Source of the DNA: Channallabes apus
Lineage: Eukaryota > Chordata > Actinopteri > Siluriformes > Clariidae
NCBI GenBank assembly: GCA_030522415.1
Contig: CM060114.1
Span: forward strand, 26,249,304 to 26,313,303
Direction of reading: 5' to 3'
Length of the DNA stretch: 64,000 bases
Part shown: positions 43,975-54,135 of the stretch, piece after piece
Position numbering within the stretch: position 1 is the stretch's first letter
How the letters are laid out: each line of letters begins with the position of its first letter
Translations under genes and position numbers: made by a program
The notes under the pieces: generated by a model
Database searches by the model: none
What the model saw: only the letters and a program-made list of their open reading frames with translations
What the model was told of the DNA's origin: nothing

Positions 43975-44851
43975 TTACAGTGCCTCACACCCCTTGAATT
44001 TTCCCACATTTTGTCCACGTTACAGCCACAAACTTAATTTTTTTTTTTTGCCATTTTCTTGTGATAGACCAACACAAAGTGACAAATTATTGTGAAGTTA
44101 AAGACAAATGATGAATGGTTTTCAAAACGTTTTAGAAATTCATATCTGAATAGTGCGTCATGCATTTGAATTCAGCTCCACCGAGTAAATCCTTTGTAGA
44201 ATCACCTTTCATTGCAATTACAGGTGCAAGTCTTTTGGCGTGCTCCGAGAGTGAAATCTTCGTCGATTCTTCTTTGCAAAATAGCTCAAGCTCAGTCAGA
44301 TTGGATGGAACCAATCTGTGAACCGTCCGTGAACTGGAATTGTCAAGTCTTGCCACAGATTGTCAATTGGATTTAGGTCTGGACTTTGACTGGGCCTTTC
44401 TAACACATGAATATGCTTTGATGCTTTGATCTTAACCACTCTGCTGTAACTCTGGCTGTATGTTTAGGGTTGTTCTCCTGCTTGAAGGTAAACCTCCGCC
44501 CAGTCTCGAGTCTTTTGTCGACTCGAACAGGTTTTCTCGTAAGATTGCCCTGTATTTGGCTCCATCCATGTTCCCATCAACTCATCAACTGTCTCTGCTG
44601 AAGAAAAGGCAGAGGTGGCAGTGGTGGCTCAGTTGGTTAAGGCTGTGGGTTACTGGGTTACTGATCGGAAGGTCGGGGGTTCGAACCCCAGCATCGCCAA
44701 GTTGCCACTGTTGAGCCCTTGAGCAAGGCCCTTAACCCTATCTGCTCCAGGGGCGCTGCTCCGTAAGCTGGCTGACCCTGCACTCTGACCCCAGTTTCCT
44801 AATTGGGATATGTGAAAATCGAGCAATTTCCCTCTGGGATTAATAAAGTTC

Positions 44852-44885
<34 letters not shown>

Positions 44886-45548
44886 CATCCTCACAACATG
44901 ATGCTGCCACCACCATGCACAGGGTTAGTTTTCTTCTACAAATAGTGTTTTGCATTCTGGCCAACACGTCCTTGTTTCAATAATGGCTTTGTTCTTGCCA
45001 CTCTTTCATAAAGGCCTTATTTCTGGAGTGCATGACTAACCGTTGTCCTGTTGACATATTCTCCCACCTGAACTGTGGATCTTTACAGCTCCTCGAGAGT
45101 TACCATGGGCCTCTTGGCTGCTTCTCTGATTAATGCTCTCCTTGCTCGTTGTCAGTTTAGGTTTGCACTTGTGCCATACTCTTTCCATTTTCAGATGATG
45201 GAGTGAACAGCGCTCTGTGAGATGTTCAAAGCTTGGTATAACTTAACCCCACTTTATCCCTGACCTACCTAGTGTGTTCCTTGAGCTTCACGATACTGTT
45301 TGTTCACTAATGTTCTCTAAGAAACCTCTTCAATGTTCTGTGAGGGCTTCACAGAACAGCTGCATTTATACAGCTTAAATTACACACAGCTAGACTCTAT
45401 TTACTAATTAGGTCACTTCTGAAGACAGCTGGTTTCATTAGGGGTATCAGAGTGAAAGGGGCTGAATACAAATGCAAACCACACTTTTCAGATTTTTATT
45501 TGTGTGAAAAAGTTCTAGGAGTGTGAATACTTTTGCAAGGCTTCCACA
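43975..45548 (-). mobile_element. Tc1-like element with a nested SINE B
   Basis: Left end CACACCCCTTGAATTTTCCC ACATTTTGTCC, right end GTGTGAATACTTTTGCAAGG C. The inner repeat blocks GACCAACACAAAGTGACA and CCACACTTTTCAGATTTTTA are degraded. Between them lies a minus-strand transposase in pieces: two HTH regions (near 45100-45290), a GGG-type VWGCF region (44880-44930), and the end (FCKEESTKISLSEHAKRLAP near 44230). Frames are broken throughout. Confidence 0.88.
44608..44883 (+). mobile_element. tRNA-derived SINE B nested in a Tc1-like transposase
   Basis: Best copy of family B: GGTGGCAGTGGTGGCTCAGT (A box), GGGGGTTCGAACCCC (B box), TTGAGCAAGGCCCTTAACCC, GCTGACCCTGCACTCTGACC, then TTTCCCTCTGGGATTAATAA AGTTCTATT and about 33 A. 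The transposase sequence GAAGAAAAG|CATCC resumes after the poly-A, so the site duplicated is AAAAG. Confidence 0.92.
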
Positions 45549-46400
45549 TCTCGCCACATCATCTCAGACCATCATAGATGGTTTAGTTTTCTGAATCACT
45601 TCTGGACTCAAAAAACAGAGTAGACACTAGACTAATATGAAAATGACCTAGGCATCGGAAATTAAATAAGAGTTTCCATTAAGTAAGGGTTTCCAGATCT
45701 CCGTTTCTATTTACAAATAAAATAACATATGGAGCCAGTGGGTAGACGGTTGTGCCCATGCTCTAGACATATACCTGTGGTGTCTAATTTTGTCGTAACT
45801 GCTCAACTATTTAAAGGCATGTGGGCTTTTGCTGTTTCGTTCCATTCTATGTCAGTGCAGGTTGTGTGACTCAGGCAGGACACTTAAGAATTCTCTCTTC
45901 CTGTGTGTGGGTTGTGTGTGGGTTGTGTTCTGTCTTGGTGATTTTAACACACTACATTCTGTTCCACTTGTCCAAGAACTCTGAGATGCTAAAAGCTTTG
46001 TTTAGTGTCATTAGCCTCCAGTCAACAATAGACAGCCATCTGGTCCACATAGAAACTATTTTAGACCAATTAACCCCTTTAGTCCCATGCCAAGCTTTCT
46101 TTTTTTGCAAAAAAAACAAACAAAGTATGCTGTATGTAAATCATATCCATGCAAAATACCATGTTTTATTATATAAGAAAAAATTAATCACGAAAATAAA
46201 TGAATCACTACAATCTGGCCATGTCAAGTGAGAACATATTTTATAACTTATAGACTGCTGTAAAACAGTATTCTTTACTGGTAACTGTGTTAGTGTGTGA
46301 GTGCCAGGCTCATGAGGCCATTTTATCCATCTGGGTGAAAGGCTGTGCAGAAAAAGACACAGTGTATAAATTTTAACCACTATATAAATTTAGTCTTTAG
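45549..46400 (+). other. Unassigned intron 2 DNA
   Basis: Nothing recognised. Confidence 0.45.
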
Positions 46401-46404
46401 GCTA

Positions 46405-46850
46405 AGGGCGACATGGTGGTGTAGTGGTTAGCACTGTCGCCTTGCACCTCCATGGTCCGTGTTCTATTCCCGGCCAGGTCCAATTTCCATCTCCGTGTGC
46501 ATGGAGTTTGCATGTTCTCCTTGGTTTCCTTCAGGTACTCCGGTTTCCTCCCACAGTCCTGCAGATTAGGCTAATTGGCACTCCCAAATTGCCCATACAG
46601 TGTGAGTGTATGTGTGTGTGTCCTGTGGTGGATTGGCACCCTGTCCAGGGTGTACCCTGGCTCATGCCTCCTGGGATAGGCTCCAGGAACCCCGCGACCC
46701 TGTACAGGATTAAGCGACAGTGAGTGAGTAGGTTAGGTTAATTGGCATCCCCAAATTGGCCCTGCGATGGATTGGCTTACACCGCTTTGTTCTGAGAGGC
46801 TCCAGGCCCCCCCATGACCTTGTATACAGGATAAAGCAGTGTAGATGATG
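46405..46850 (+). mobile_element. HE1/DANA-like SINE followed by a second partial copy
   Basis: The first copy (46405-46725) runs from GGCGACATGGTGGTGTAGTG to GTACAGGATTAAGCGACAG. A second piece (46730-46850) restarts in mid-element (GGTTAGGTTAATTGGCATCC), omits much, and ends CAGGATAAAGCAGTGTAGAT GATG. Tandem partial duplication or two insertions are both possible. Confidence 0.82.
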
Positions 46851-47104
46851 ATGAGAACATCTCAAACAAATTGTTGTATTCTCAAATTCGTTCACCCTTT
46901 ACCCCTTTCTATCTCTCTTGTATGTACTGTATACAGTAACTTGGACACGTTGATTTTGTGCTCTGTTTAGTTCAATTTCTATAGCAACTGCTTCGAAACA
47001 TAAATGCACATACAGTATACAGTACAGTGCATGTTTGGTCATAACAGTAAAATCTTAAAACGTTAAGCCCAATATTCTACAGTTCCAACGTCAAAATAGC
47101 ACTG

Positions 47105-47535
47105 ACACCTTAGTGCATGACTCCACAAAACCTCCAAAGGTGTGCTTTGTCGTCTGGCACCAGGATGTTAGCAGCAGATCCTTTAAGTGCTGTAGGTTGC
47201 AAGGTGAGGCCTCTGTGGATCAAACTGGTTTGTTCAGCACATCCTGTGGATGCTCGATCGGAGAGAGATCTGAGGAATTTGGACGCCAAAGCAATAATCT
47301 TAACACCCAGTGATACTCTAGGTGTTATGATACCTTTCCGTCATTAACTTTTTTTTCCATCATTTCTGCTACATTGGCTTGTCTGTGGGATTGGATCAGA
47401 TAGTTTACACAAACATTGATGGCACTTTGGTTCACACAGACATAAATAAGCCTTGGATGTCAATGATTCTGTCACCAGTTTACTGGTATATAATTGATAA
47501 TCAATGTTAAATGTTATGGATGTTCAGTGTATACA
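47105..47535 (-). mobile_element. Tc1-like element remnant (second copy of the 29735 family)
   Basis: CATGACTCCACAAAACCTCC, GTCGTCTGGCACCAGGATGT TAGCAGCAGATCCTTTAAG and GGTGAGGCCTCTGTGGATC, reversed, are the end of the transposase gene; GATAATCAATGTTAAATGTT ATGGATG at right is the decayed terminal repeat. Confidence 0.78.
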
Positions 47536-47913
47536 GTATGTGGTCTTGTCTCACAATACCATTATGCGATTTGGACAAGGTGAGATAAACAGCTTGCAGC
47601 ATCTAAATGCAATGTCCATCAGCCAGCCTATATAAACACACCTGTGAATATAAAACGCCCCAGCCAGCAACAAGCCGTACACACAGACACGGGTTTATAC
47701 GCATTTCAGCCTCGAATTAGATATCACAGACCCGTGCTGCCCGTACCCAATACCTCAACCAATAAATCAACTCTATTCTGTCCCATAAACCTCCGCTTTC
47801 CATTAGCCATCTTCAACTAAATATTTTTTATTGTTTAGAGGGTGGGTATTCCAAATGGACTCTTTTTGTTCTAACAGAATGAAATCAAGTTTAAAACAGA
47901 CTTCGCTTAGTAG

Positions 47914-49416
47914 CAGAGGTGGAAAGTAACGAATTACATTTACTCGCGTTACTGTAATTGAGTAGCTTTTTTGTGTATTTCTACTTTTTAAAGTAGTTTT
48001 AAAAATCTGTAATTTTACTTTTACTTAAGTACGTTTTGTTTGAAGTATTGTAATTCGCTACATTTTAAATCATATTCGCTACTGAGTAAAAAATAAATGA
48101 ATGAAAATGATAAAACAATAAAAAATATTATGCTGTGTATAAATGCTCCGTTGCGCCGCGTGTGTTTGTATCATGTCCTGGTCGCGCGCCGCTCCAGACT
48201 CCACTCCAGGTTTTCTGACATCGGCATCTTCCTGACCTTCCACACGGTCGCTTCCGCCCTGAGTGACGTCATCGACTAACGCGACTGGAGAGAGACGCGC
48301 GAAAGATGAAAGAGGTTGTGATTTTGGCGTTTTGACATTTGGCTGTGTATTTTGGTTTGACTTTTTGCCTCCAATTGACTTTGATTATTGCTTTGTCCCT
48401 TTGGTTTGGTTGGTCTTTGTATATATTTATAGATAATTTCACTGTATGTCTGTGCACTCACTAGTAGCAGGGGCGTGGCTGCCATTTATTTTTGGAAGAG
48501 GGAGTTTATTTGGGAATTTATTTGCTCAGGAATAAAATGAAGATAGCTGACTACCTTATTGTACGGAATGATGGGGGGGGGGGGGGATAAAATTATATAT
48601 ACATAATATATATAAGGTTATCAAAGCAGTCCCACAGCTTAATCATAGCTAAAACAATCCAGTGAAATATTAGACTGTGAGACTTTTTTGAGCCAGGTAT
48701 TTTATATAGTTTAGCTTAGGTTTATATTTTATATAGTTTATATAGGTTTAGGGAGTCCGGGAAGGTACCTGTATTTTTGTTTGTGTTTTTTTTTTTTTTG
48801 CAGGTAATCTAGGTACCAAATATAAATACCATTTTGTTTATTATTTTGGCCTGGGTCCATCCTGAATCTGATCCTCCTCCTCGTGTGTGTGTGTGTGTGT
48901 GTGTGTGTCTGTGTGTGTGTGTGTCTGTGTGTGTGTGTATGTATAAAAACCTCATTATTTCATCAGTTAATGATTGGATCTAGTTCTTTCTGCCATATAC
49001 CACCATTTCCATACAGTTTAAAATAGAACCCTGAACCATTCCTTTGCTGTATGACCCTAGACTGGGACGTAACACCATATTTAAGTGACCACTTTGATTT
49101 TCAAGCACAAGAAAGACAACAGCTTTATTATGCAAAGGTGTTCCTTCAGTTAAAAAACAACTAGTTTGAGATTTTATATCTGCTCATCTTTTTTGAACTA
49201 CGCTAGAATGCCTCATCCCACCCCCGCTGTTAAAAAAATAAAAATAAAAAAGTAACTCGGTAACTTTTACTCTGAGTACATTTTTTAATGAGCTACTTTT
49301 TACTTTTAGTTGAGTAGATTTTTATAATGGTAACTTTACTTGTACTTAAGTAAAATTTCACTGAAGTAACAGTTCTTTTACTTGAGTACAAATTTTTATT
49401 ACTCTTTCCACCTCTG
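47914..49416 (-). mobile_element. hAT-type element (copy 2), uninterrupted, inverted relative to copy 1
   Basis: Termini CAGAGGTGGAAAG and CTTTCCACCTCTG, flanked by CTTAGTAG at 47906-47913 and 49417-49424, a perfect 8-bp duplication. It matches copy 1 reversed: AGGTACCTGTATTTTTGTTT GTG, CCTGGGTCCATCCTGAATCT GATCC, TTTGGTTTGGTTGGTCTTTG. It lacks the gypsy insertion, which confirms the nesting. It contains a GT tract (48883-48938) and a short G run (48570-48586). No transposase. Confidence 0.95.
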
Positions 49417-49677
49417 CTTAGTAGTATAAACACTGCGCCTGTATTACAATCATGAAGCGTATGCTTTTTGGCGCGTCATTATCTTTATTTCAATTCTTTG
49501 TGAAAATATCTTGAATAAAAGTATCAAGAAAATAACGTCTTATAAAACAAAGATATGATTTTTCAGTCTAGACCATATTATCCAGTCAAGCTATTTTATT
49601 GACAGTGAATTGGTGTGAAATTGCTCACTTCTTGAATTTCTGTGTATGAAACCTTCACACTTCAGTCATCATTATTA

Positions 49678-50624
49678 CAGTGGAACCTCGGATTGCGAGT
49701 AACACGGTTTGCGAGTGTTCCGCAGGGCAAGCAAAGATTTTTAATAAATTTTGACTTGGAAAGATGAACAAGTCATGGTTTACGAGTACCGAGTATCATG
49801 TATCATGCATGCGCTTCTTGTTTTGTCACCGAGCGTCACATGATCACAACTGAGCCAATGGTTTCTTGCTCTCTTGCGCTGCGGAATTGTGGGTAATCGT
49901 CTCCCCTGCTGGGTCTTAGTGCGCATCTCTTACTGGTATAATTAACATCCGTGCACTGTTTACTACAACACTGTGACCACGTGTGTGCACGTAAAACACA
50001 TTTTATTTTGTGTCTGTATGCGTGTGTGTACAGCACACGTGTTTAGCAAAAGCAAGTCTTGTTAGAGAGGTTAAAGATCCTTTTTCTCTCGCTGTATCAG
50101 CCTCCTACTTTCGTCTTCACAGACACACACAGACACACATACACTCTTTCTCTCTGCTCTTCACAGAAACACTGCTCTGTGGCGATTATGTTCAAAGGTA
50201 AAGTGCAGGTTAATTTGTTTTATTTTTACTTTACATCAGTGATTCCATTAGTGTGTCGCACAATCAAGTGTCATTAGAGAGATTTCTTGTTTATTTTTCT
50301 GATAAAACAGTGTTTCCGTTGTGTGTGCGCGCGCGTGTGTGAAAAAAACGCTCCTTACTTTTGATTCACACACGCACACGCATAAATGGAAACACTTATC
50401 TATCTGGATTTATTTCTACTTCTTTTAATGTAGGTTAATTTGTTTTATTTTTACTTTATATTTTTCGTTAATAATTTTTTTGTATTAATTTTTTTTTGGC
50501 TGTGGAATGAATAATTTGAGTTTCCATTTCTTTCTCAGAACCAAAATTCTATTTGGTTTACGAGTGTTTTGAAATACGAGCCCACTTCCGGAACGAATTA
50601 TGCTCGTAATCCGAGGTTCCACTG
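49678..50624 (+). mobile_element. pogo/Tigger-like non-autonomous element
   Basis: Left end CAGTGGAACCTCGGATTGCG AGTAAC, right end reversed CAGTGGAACCTCGGATTACG AGCATAATTC, flanked by TA on both sides (49676-77 and 50625-26). Internal echoes GTGCAGGTTAATTTGTTTTA TTTTTACTTTA (50206) and GTAGGTTAATTTGTTTTATT (50431) show a partial internal duplication. No transposase. A reversed internal fragment lies at 18238-18445. Confidence 0.9.
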
Positions 50625-50679
50625 TACTAGTAACAATAATTACTAAGGAGCGGTCATAAAAGTGTTATTATTGCCAAGA

Positions 50680-50940
50680 TAAAATAATGTAATGAAAACA
50701 AACATTGGTCATGAACTTAGTCTTTCTCTACGTATCCTCCACCTAAAGCGACATATACTTCCTCAAACGCTGGATGAGGTTTTGGAGACCTTTTTGGCTT
50801 TTGAGGAAAAGTTCCACCTTGGTTACCTTGACATGGTCTTTGACACGCCTGCTGCGAAATGGTTTCTTCAAATGATGGAAAAGGAAGCAATCACTGGGTG
50901 CTAGAAATTTTGTACAAGTCACCAGCAAGTTTCAACATTT
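50680..50940 (-). mobile_element. mariner-type transposase remnant
   Basis: The minus-strand translation includes LAPSDCFLFHHLKKPFRSRR and VKDHVKVTKVELFLKSQKG, resembling the end of mariner (DD34D) transposases, where a final Asp lies in a DLAPSDY-type motif. The upstream catalytic part and terminal repeats are not seen. Confidence 0.7.
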
Positions 50941-51164
50941 CTCTGGCGCATTGCAGAAATCTTCTGTGGGTTTTTAAACAAGAGGGAATGTTTATGAATG
51001 TATTCATTTCCGGGAACATAATTTGGGTAAATATTTTCCTTTTTTTTTTTTTAACAAGATAATACGAATTTTATGACTGTCCCTCATATGTATTAGACTA
51101 CATTGTAGCCTAATTGCTTTCTCTCCTAATTATTTTCATGTGTTTTATTGTGCTTTTGGGACAG

Positions 51165-51291
51165 ATCCGGCTGTATGCTCGACCTGACGCCATTCAGAGC
51201 GGATCAGGAGATTACGCCCTGCAGATCACCAAAAGGCTTCTCAACTTCTACCAGAATTATTTTAAAGTAAAATACTCCCTGCCCAAACTAG
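51165..51291 (+). CDS. trhde: trhde coding exon 3
   Basis: 127 bp. Frame IRLYARPDAIQSGSGDYALQ, ITKRLLNFYQNYFKVKYSLP, KL plus the first base of the next codon; donor GTAAGC at 51292. It matches the M1 segment just before the substrate-binding GAMEN-type motif, which must be in the next exon outside the window. A long TG repeat starts about 17 bases after the donor. Confidence 0.96.
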
Positions 51292-51303
51292 GTAAGCCTG
51301 AAT

Positions 51304-51304
<1 letters not shown>

Positions 51305-51374
<70 letters not shown>
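51305..51374 (+). repeat. (TG)n microsatellite at the exon 3 donor
   Basis: More than 30 TG units begin about 13-17 bases downstream of the 5' splice site. In RNA this is a UG repeat, known to bind TDP-43 and CELF-type splicing factors. An effect on exon 3 inclusion is inference. Confidence 0.95.
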
Positions 51375-51375
<1 letters not shown>

Positions 51376-52326
51376 TGTCGGCTCTAGGCTCCATACAGTA
51401 CTGTGTAATCTGTGATCCCTGGGTGTTGAGTGGTGTCCATGTGTATCATACTTAGGTTTAGTCATCCCTATGTGTAAGGTTGTGAGTGTTTTTGTGTGTA
51501 AGTAGTAGCCACCATCGTACTGCATTTCAGTTCACACAAGAAGGATTGAAACAATTTCATGTGGCAGTTTTAGCCATCAGTTTCTGGTCTGTAGTGGGTT
51601 CTCTTCTGACTCCTTTCTACAATACAATATATTGTCTTTGCACCCCTAAACCAACTGACTTCTTGTTTAACCTCACAGAACTAAAAAGACTAAGTTGAGT
51701 CAGATGTTGGATGTTAATCATTTAATTTAAGTTGTTCCCTCTCAGACACAATGCTGTTGGTTTTCATGCCTCTGAACACTGGTGGTACCAGGGTGAAGCT
51801 AATGTAGGTGGGGTTGGAATTGCAATAGCTCTACAATGAAATTATTAGATCATCAGCTAGAAAAAAAAAACAATCTGGACAACCAGAACTTGGTGAAAAT
51901 TAAGAAATCAAGGACAAAAAAGTGAGAGAGAATAAGAAGACAATAAGCCACTAAATGTTCAACAGGGTAAGACCACCAACTGAACCAGATCCTAGGGGGC
52001 TTTTTAGCCGTATCAGATACCATAGTGTTCAGCACTGAAAAAGTACTTATTACATGAATGTCATAACCAAGAAAGGAGCTTCATTTACACTTGGAATAAT
52101 CAGTACTTCTGGCTGGAATTCGGTCTGCAAATCTTTGCTTTGCGTATTGAAAATTCAATACATGGTGAAGGACATTTTGAATCTTCATCAACTGCTTCCT
52201 TCAAATGATGCAAATTTACAACAGGTCCCAGAGTGTAATTCCGGCTTATATTTTGGTATGAGGGCATGGATTAAGTTTAAACTGAAAAACAAAGATGGGC
52301 TAAAGGTGGTAAATAGCCAGCATGCT

Positions 52327-52450
52327 TCTGAGTAGGGCAGCGTTCACCCTATTATCCGGAGATTGCGAGTTCAATTTCCCGGGTGATGCTACAGTTATCC
52401 GTAGCTGGGATCTTAGAGAGCAGATAAGCCATGGTCTAATCATGGTCTAT
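52327..52450 (+). mobile_element. tRNA-derived SINE, family D fragment
   Basis: GTAGGGCAGCGTTCACCCTA TTATCCGGAGATTGCGAGTT CAATTTCCCGGGTGATGCT matches 36020-36080, followed by GTAGCTGGGATCTTAGAGAG. Confidence 0.72.
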
Positions 52451-52870
52451 CATGGCCATACTCTTACATAAATGATGGGCATCTGTGAGCTCATGCAAGT
52501 GGAAGTGGCAGTTAGTGCTGTCCTCCACTGTCTTGAGTGTTGCGTGAGCAGCAGTACAAAAAGAAATGGAATTGGTTACAATTATATTAGGGATAAAGGA
52601 ACAGATTATTTTGTATTTTAATTTGGAAATATTCTTTACATGATGTAGTCCCACCAGTAACTAAACACAGTGAAGCCCTTCTCTAGGTCTAGCAATAAAG
52701 GCAACAGCTATATTGACAGAAAGAAATGGTTCACTCTGACATTATCTATTGAACATTAGTATCCACTTTTTGTAGGAAAAACATCTATAAAGATAGAGTT
52801 TTGGCAAATGGCTCAGTGATGAGTTGATGTTTGCCAGTGGCCCTTGTTGCATCCCTCCACATCCCTCCCT

Positions 52871-52974
52871 GCGCAATTCAGTGCACTCTAAGTACCAATA
52901 CAGTACCAAGCTCAGATAAATACATTTATCTGAGCTTGGTACTGTATTGGTACTTAGAGTGCACTGGATTGCGC
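52871..52974. repeat. Near-perfect 51-bp-arm palindrome
   Basis: The left arm 52871-52921 and right arm 52924-52974 are reverse complements with one mismatch, separated by 2 bases (AC). Arms begin GCGCAATTCAGTGCACTCTA. No recognised transposon ends and no flanking duplication. The outer flanks differ immediately (one further pair only). Confidence 0.95.
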
Positions 52975-53720
52975 AACCCCCAGTGGTTGTGGTTGGTTCC
53001 CTGACTGGTTATCAAACCCTGGCCACAACAGTGTGAAAACAACTAAAGATATCCACTATAGTTCCCCAGGGAACCTAGCTCCCCTGTCTCAATGTACAGC
53101 ATTAAAAAAGGACGGAATTGGGATGGTTATAATGTTCTTTACCTCCACCTCATTTGTTTCAATATACTCAATGATGATGGACTTTTAAGAACTGTTTTTA
53201 ACCAAATTATTTGATAATAGTAAGCAAAATTTCAACAATGAGGCTTAAATAAAATAGAATGGGTGGGAAGAGCTTAGCTGAAGAAAGAAATAGCCACAGG
53301 CATCCTGCCAATTAATCTAAACACATCCGTAGGCAGATCTCATGAGAAGCAAATGGAGAATTAAAGAGAATCTATAATCCATCAAAGACAGAGCAACAAT
53401 TTTTAAATTATTAACAAGGACAAGGAGAGCTCTTGTTAAACTTGTGGATGTTTAATAGCAGTGTAAAAGAGAATTTTAAAACAACTGACAGGATTTCTTT
53501 TACAAGGAAACATTCTATAAATAAGTAAAAGTTCGGTTGAGCATGCATGTCTTCTCCTTAATTCCTTAGAGGTTTATAGAACCGAAATAAAAGTTCTATA
53601 GTGCATATATGTGTAATATTTCAATTCTATAAAGGTTTATACTACTACTAACTAATACCTCTTGATGCTGGGATAAGTGCATGCATGTAATATGGGATTA
53701 TGCAGAGAAATGGAGTTTAT

Positions 53721-53723
<3 letters not shown>

Positions 53724-53752
<29 letters not shown>
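53724..53752. repeat. (AT)n microsatellite
   Basis: About 14 AT units next to a family D SINE end. Confidence 0.9.
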
Positions 53753-53753
<1 letters not shown>

Positions 53754-53761
53754 CTTTTTCC

Positions 53762-54135
53762 TGGAATTTTTTCTCATTTTCTCCTTAATTTATTCATATC
53801 CAATTCCCATCATCATTAGGGCACTATCACATCGTGTCTCCTCTGAATCATGTGACGTTAGCCAACCGCATCTCTCTTAAAATGCTCGCTCATGGACTGT
53901 TGTCAGCGGCATAACGTGCTCAGAAGACAATGCTGTGTTCATTTTTCTTGCATGAGCTCTCAGTTGCCAGTGACTAGCTGTAGAGTCGCAATAGCATCCC
54001 TCCCTTCTGACAGAGCTCGGCCAATCAGCTCTCTCCATGCCCCCGATGGCAAGGGGCTACAGCATAACCTGGGATTCAAACTTGTGATCTCCAGATGACA
54101 GGGTGAGCTCGGTACTGCTGTGCAACTCAGGAGAC
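53762..54135 (-). mobile_element. tRNA-derived SINE-like repeat, family D, reversed
   Basis: TTTTCTCCTTAATTTATTCA TATCCAATTCCC mirrors the tail of the 36005 copy. GAATCATGTGACGTTAGCCA then matches its GGCTGGCATCACGTGGTTCG block reversed. The right end CTGGGATTCAAACTTGTGAT CTCCAGATGACAGGGTGAG is a reversed tRNA-like head. It is longer than the 36005 copy (extra 150 bp in the middle). Confidence 0.7.

Larger units (their letters stand above)
21069..51164 (+). other. trhde: trhde intron 2 (30.1 kb)
   Basis: Donor GTAAGT at 21069, acceptor TTTTGGGACAG ending 51164. The contents are listed individually. Stretches with nothing recognisable: 21082-22480, 22670-23440, 27411-28460, 29290-29730, 31835-33235, 34950-35480, 36590-37010, 37400-38420, 38520-39285, 40206-41585, 42545-43970, 45550-46400 and 46860-47100. 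Confidence 0.93.
6507..51291 (+). other. trhde: trhde gene span, exons 1-3 coding (3' part outside window)
   Basis: TRHDE is a type II membrane zinc aminopeptidase of family M1 that removes pyroglutamate from TRH outside the cell. Coding exons are 6522-7192, 20795-21068 and 51165-51291. Junction phases agree: AG|G makes Arg, then GTG|ATC is a clean phase 0 join, and exon 3 ends one base into a codon. The joined reading frame gives about 357 residues, roughly the first third of a protein of about 1,000 residues. The introns (13.6 kb and 30.1 kb, plus more than 12.7 kb) are long, as in other vertebrates. The catalytic exon is not in the window. Confidence 0.93.

Noticed and set aside
52871..52974. 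MicroRNA precursor
   Set aside because: The duplex is too perfect and long and the loop of 2 bases is too small for a normal precursor.
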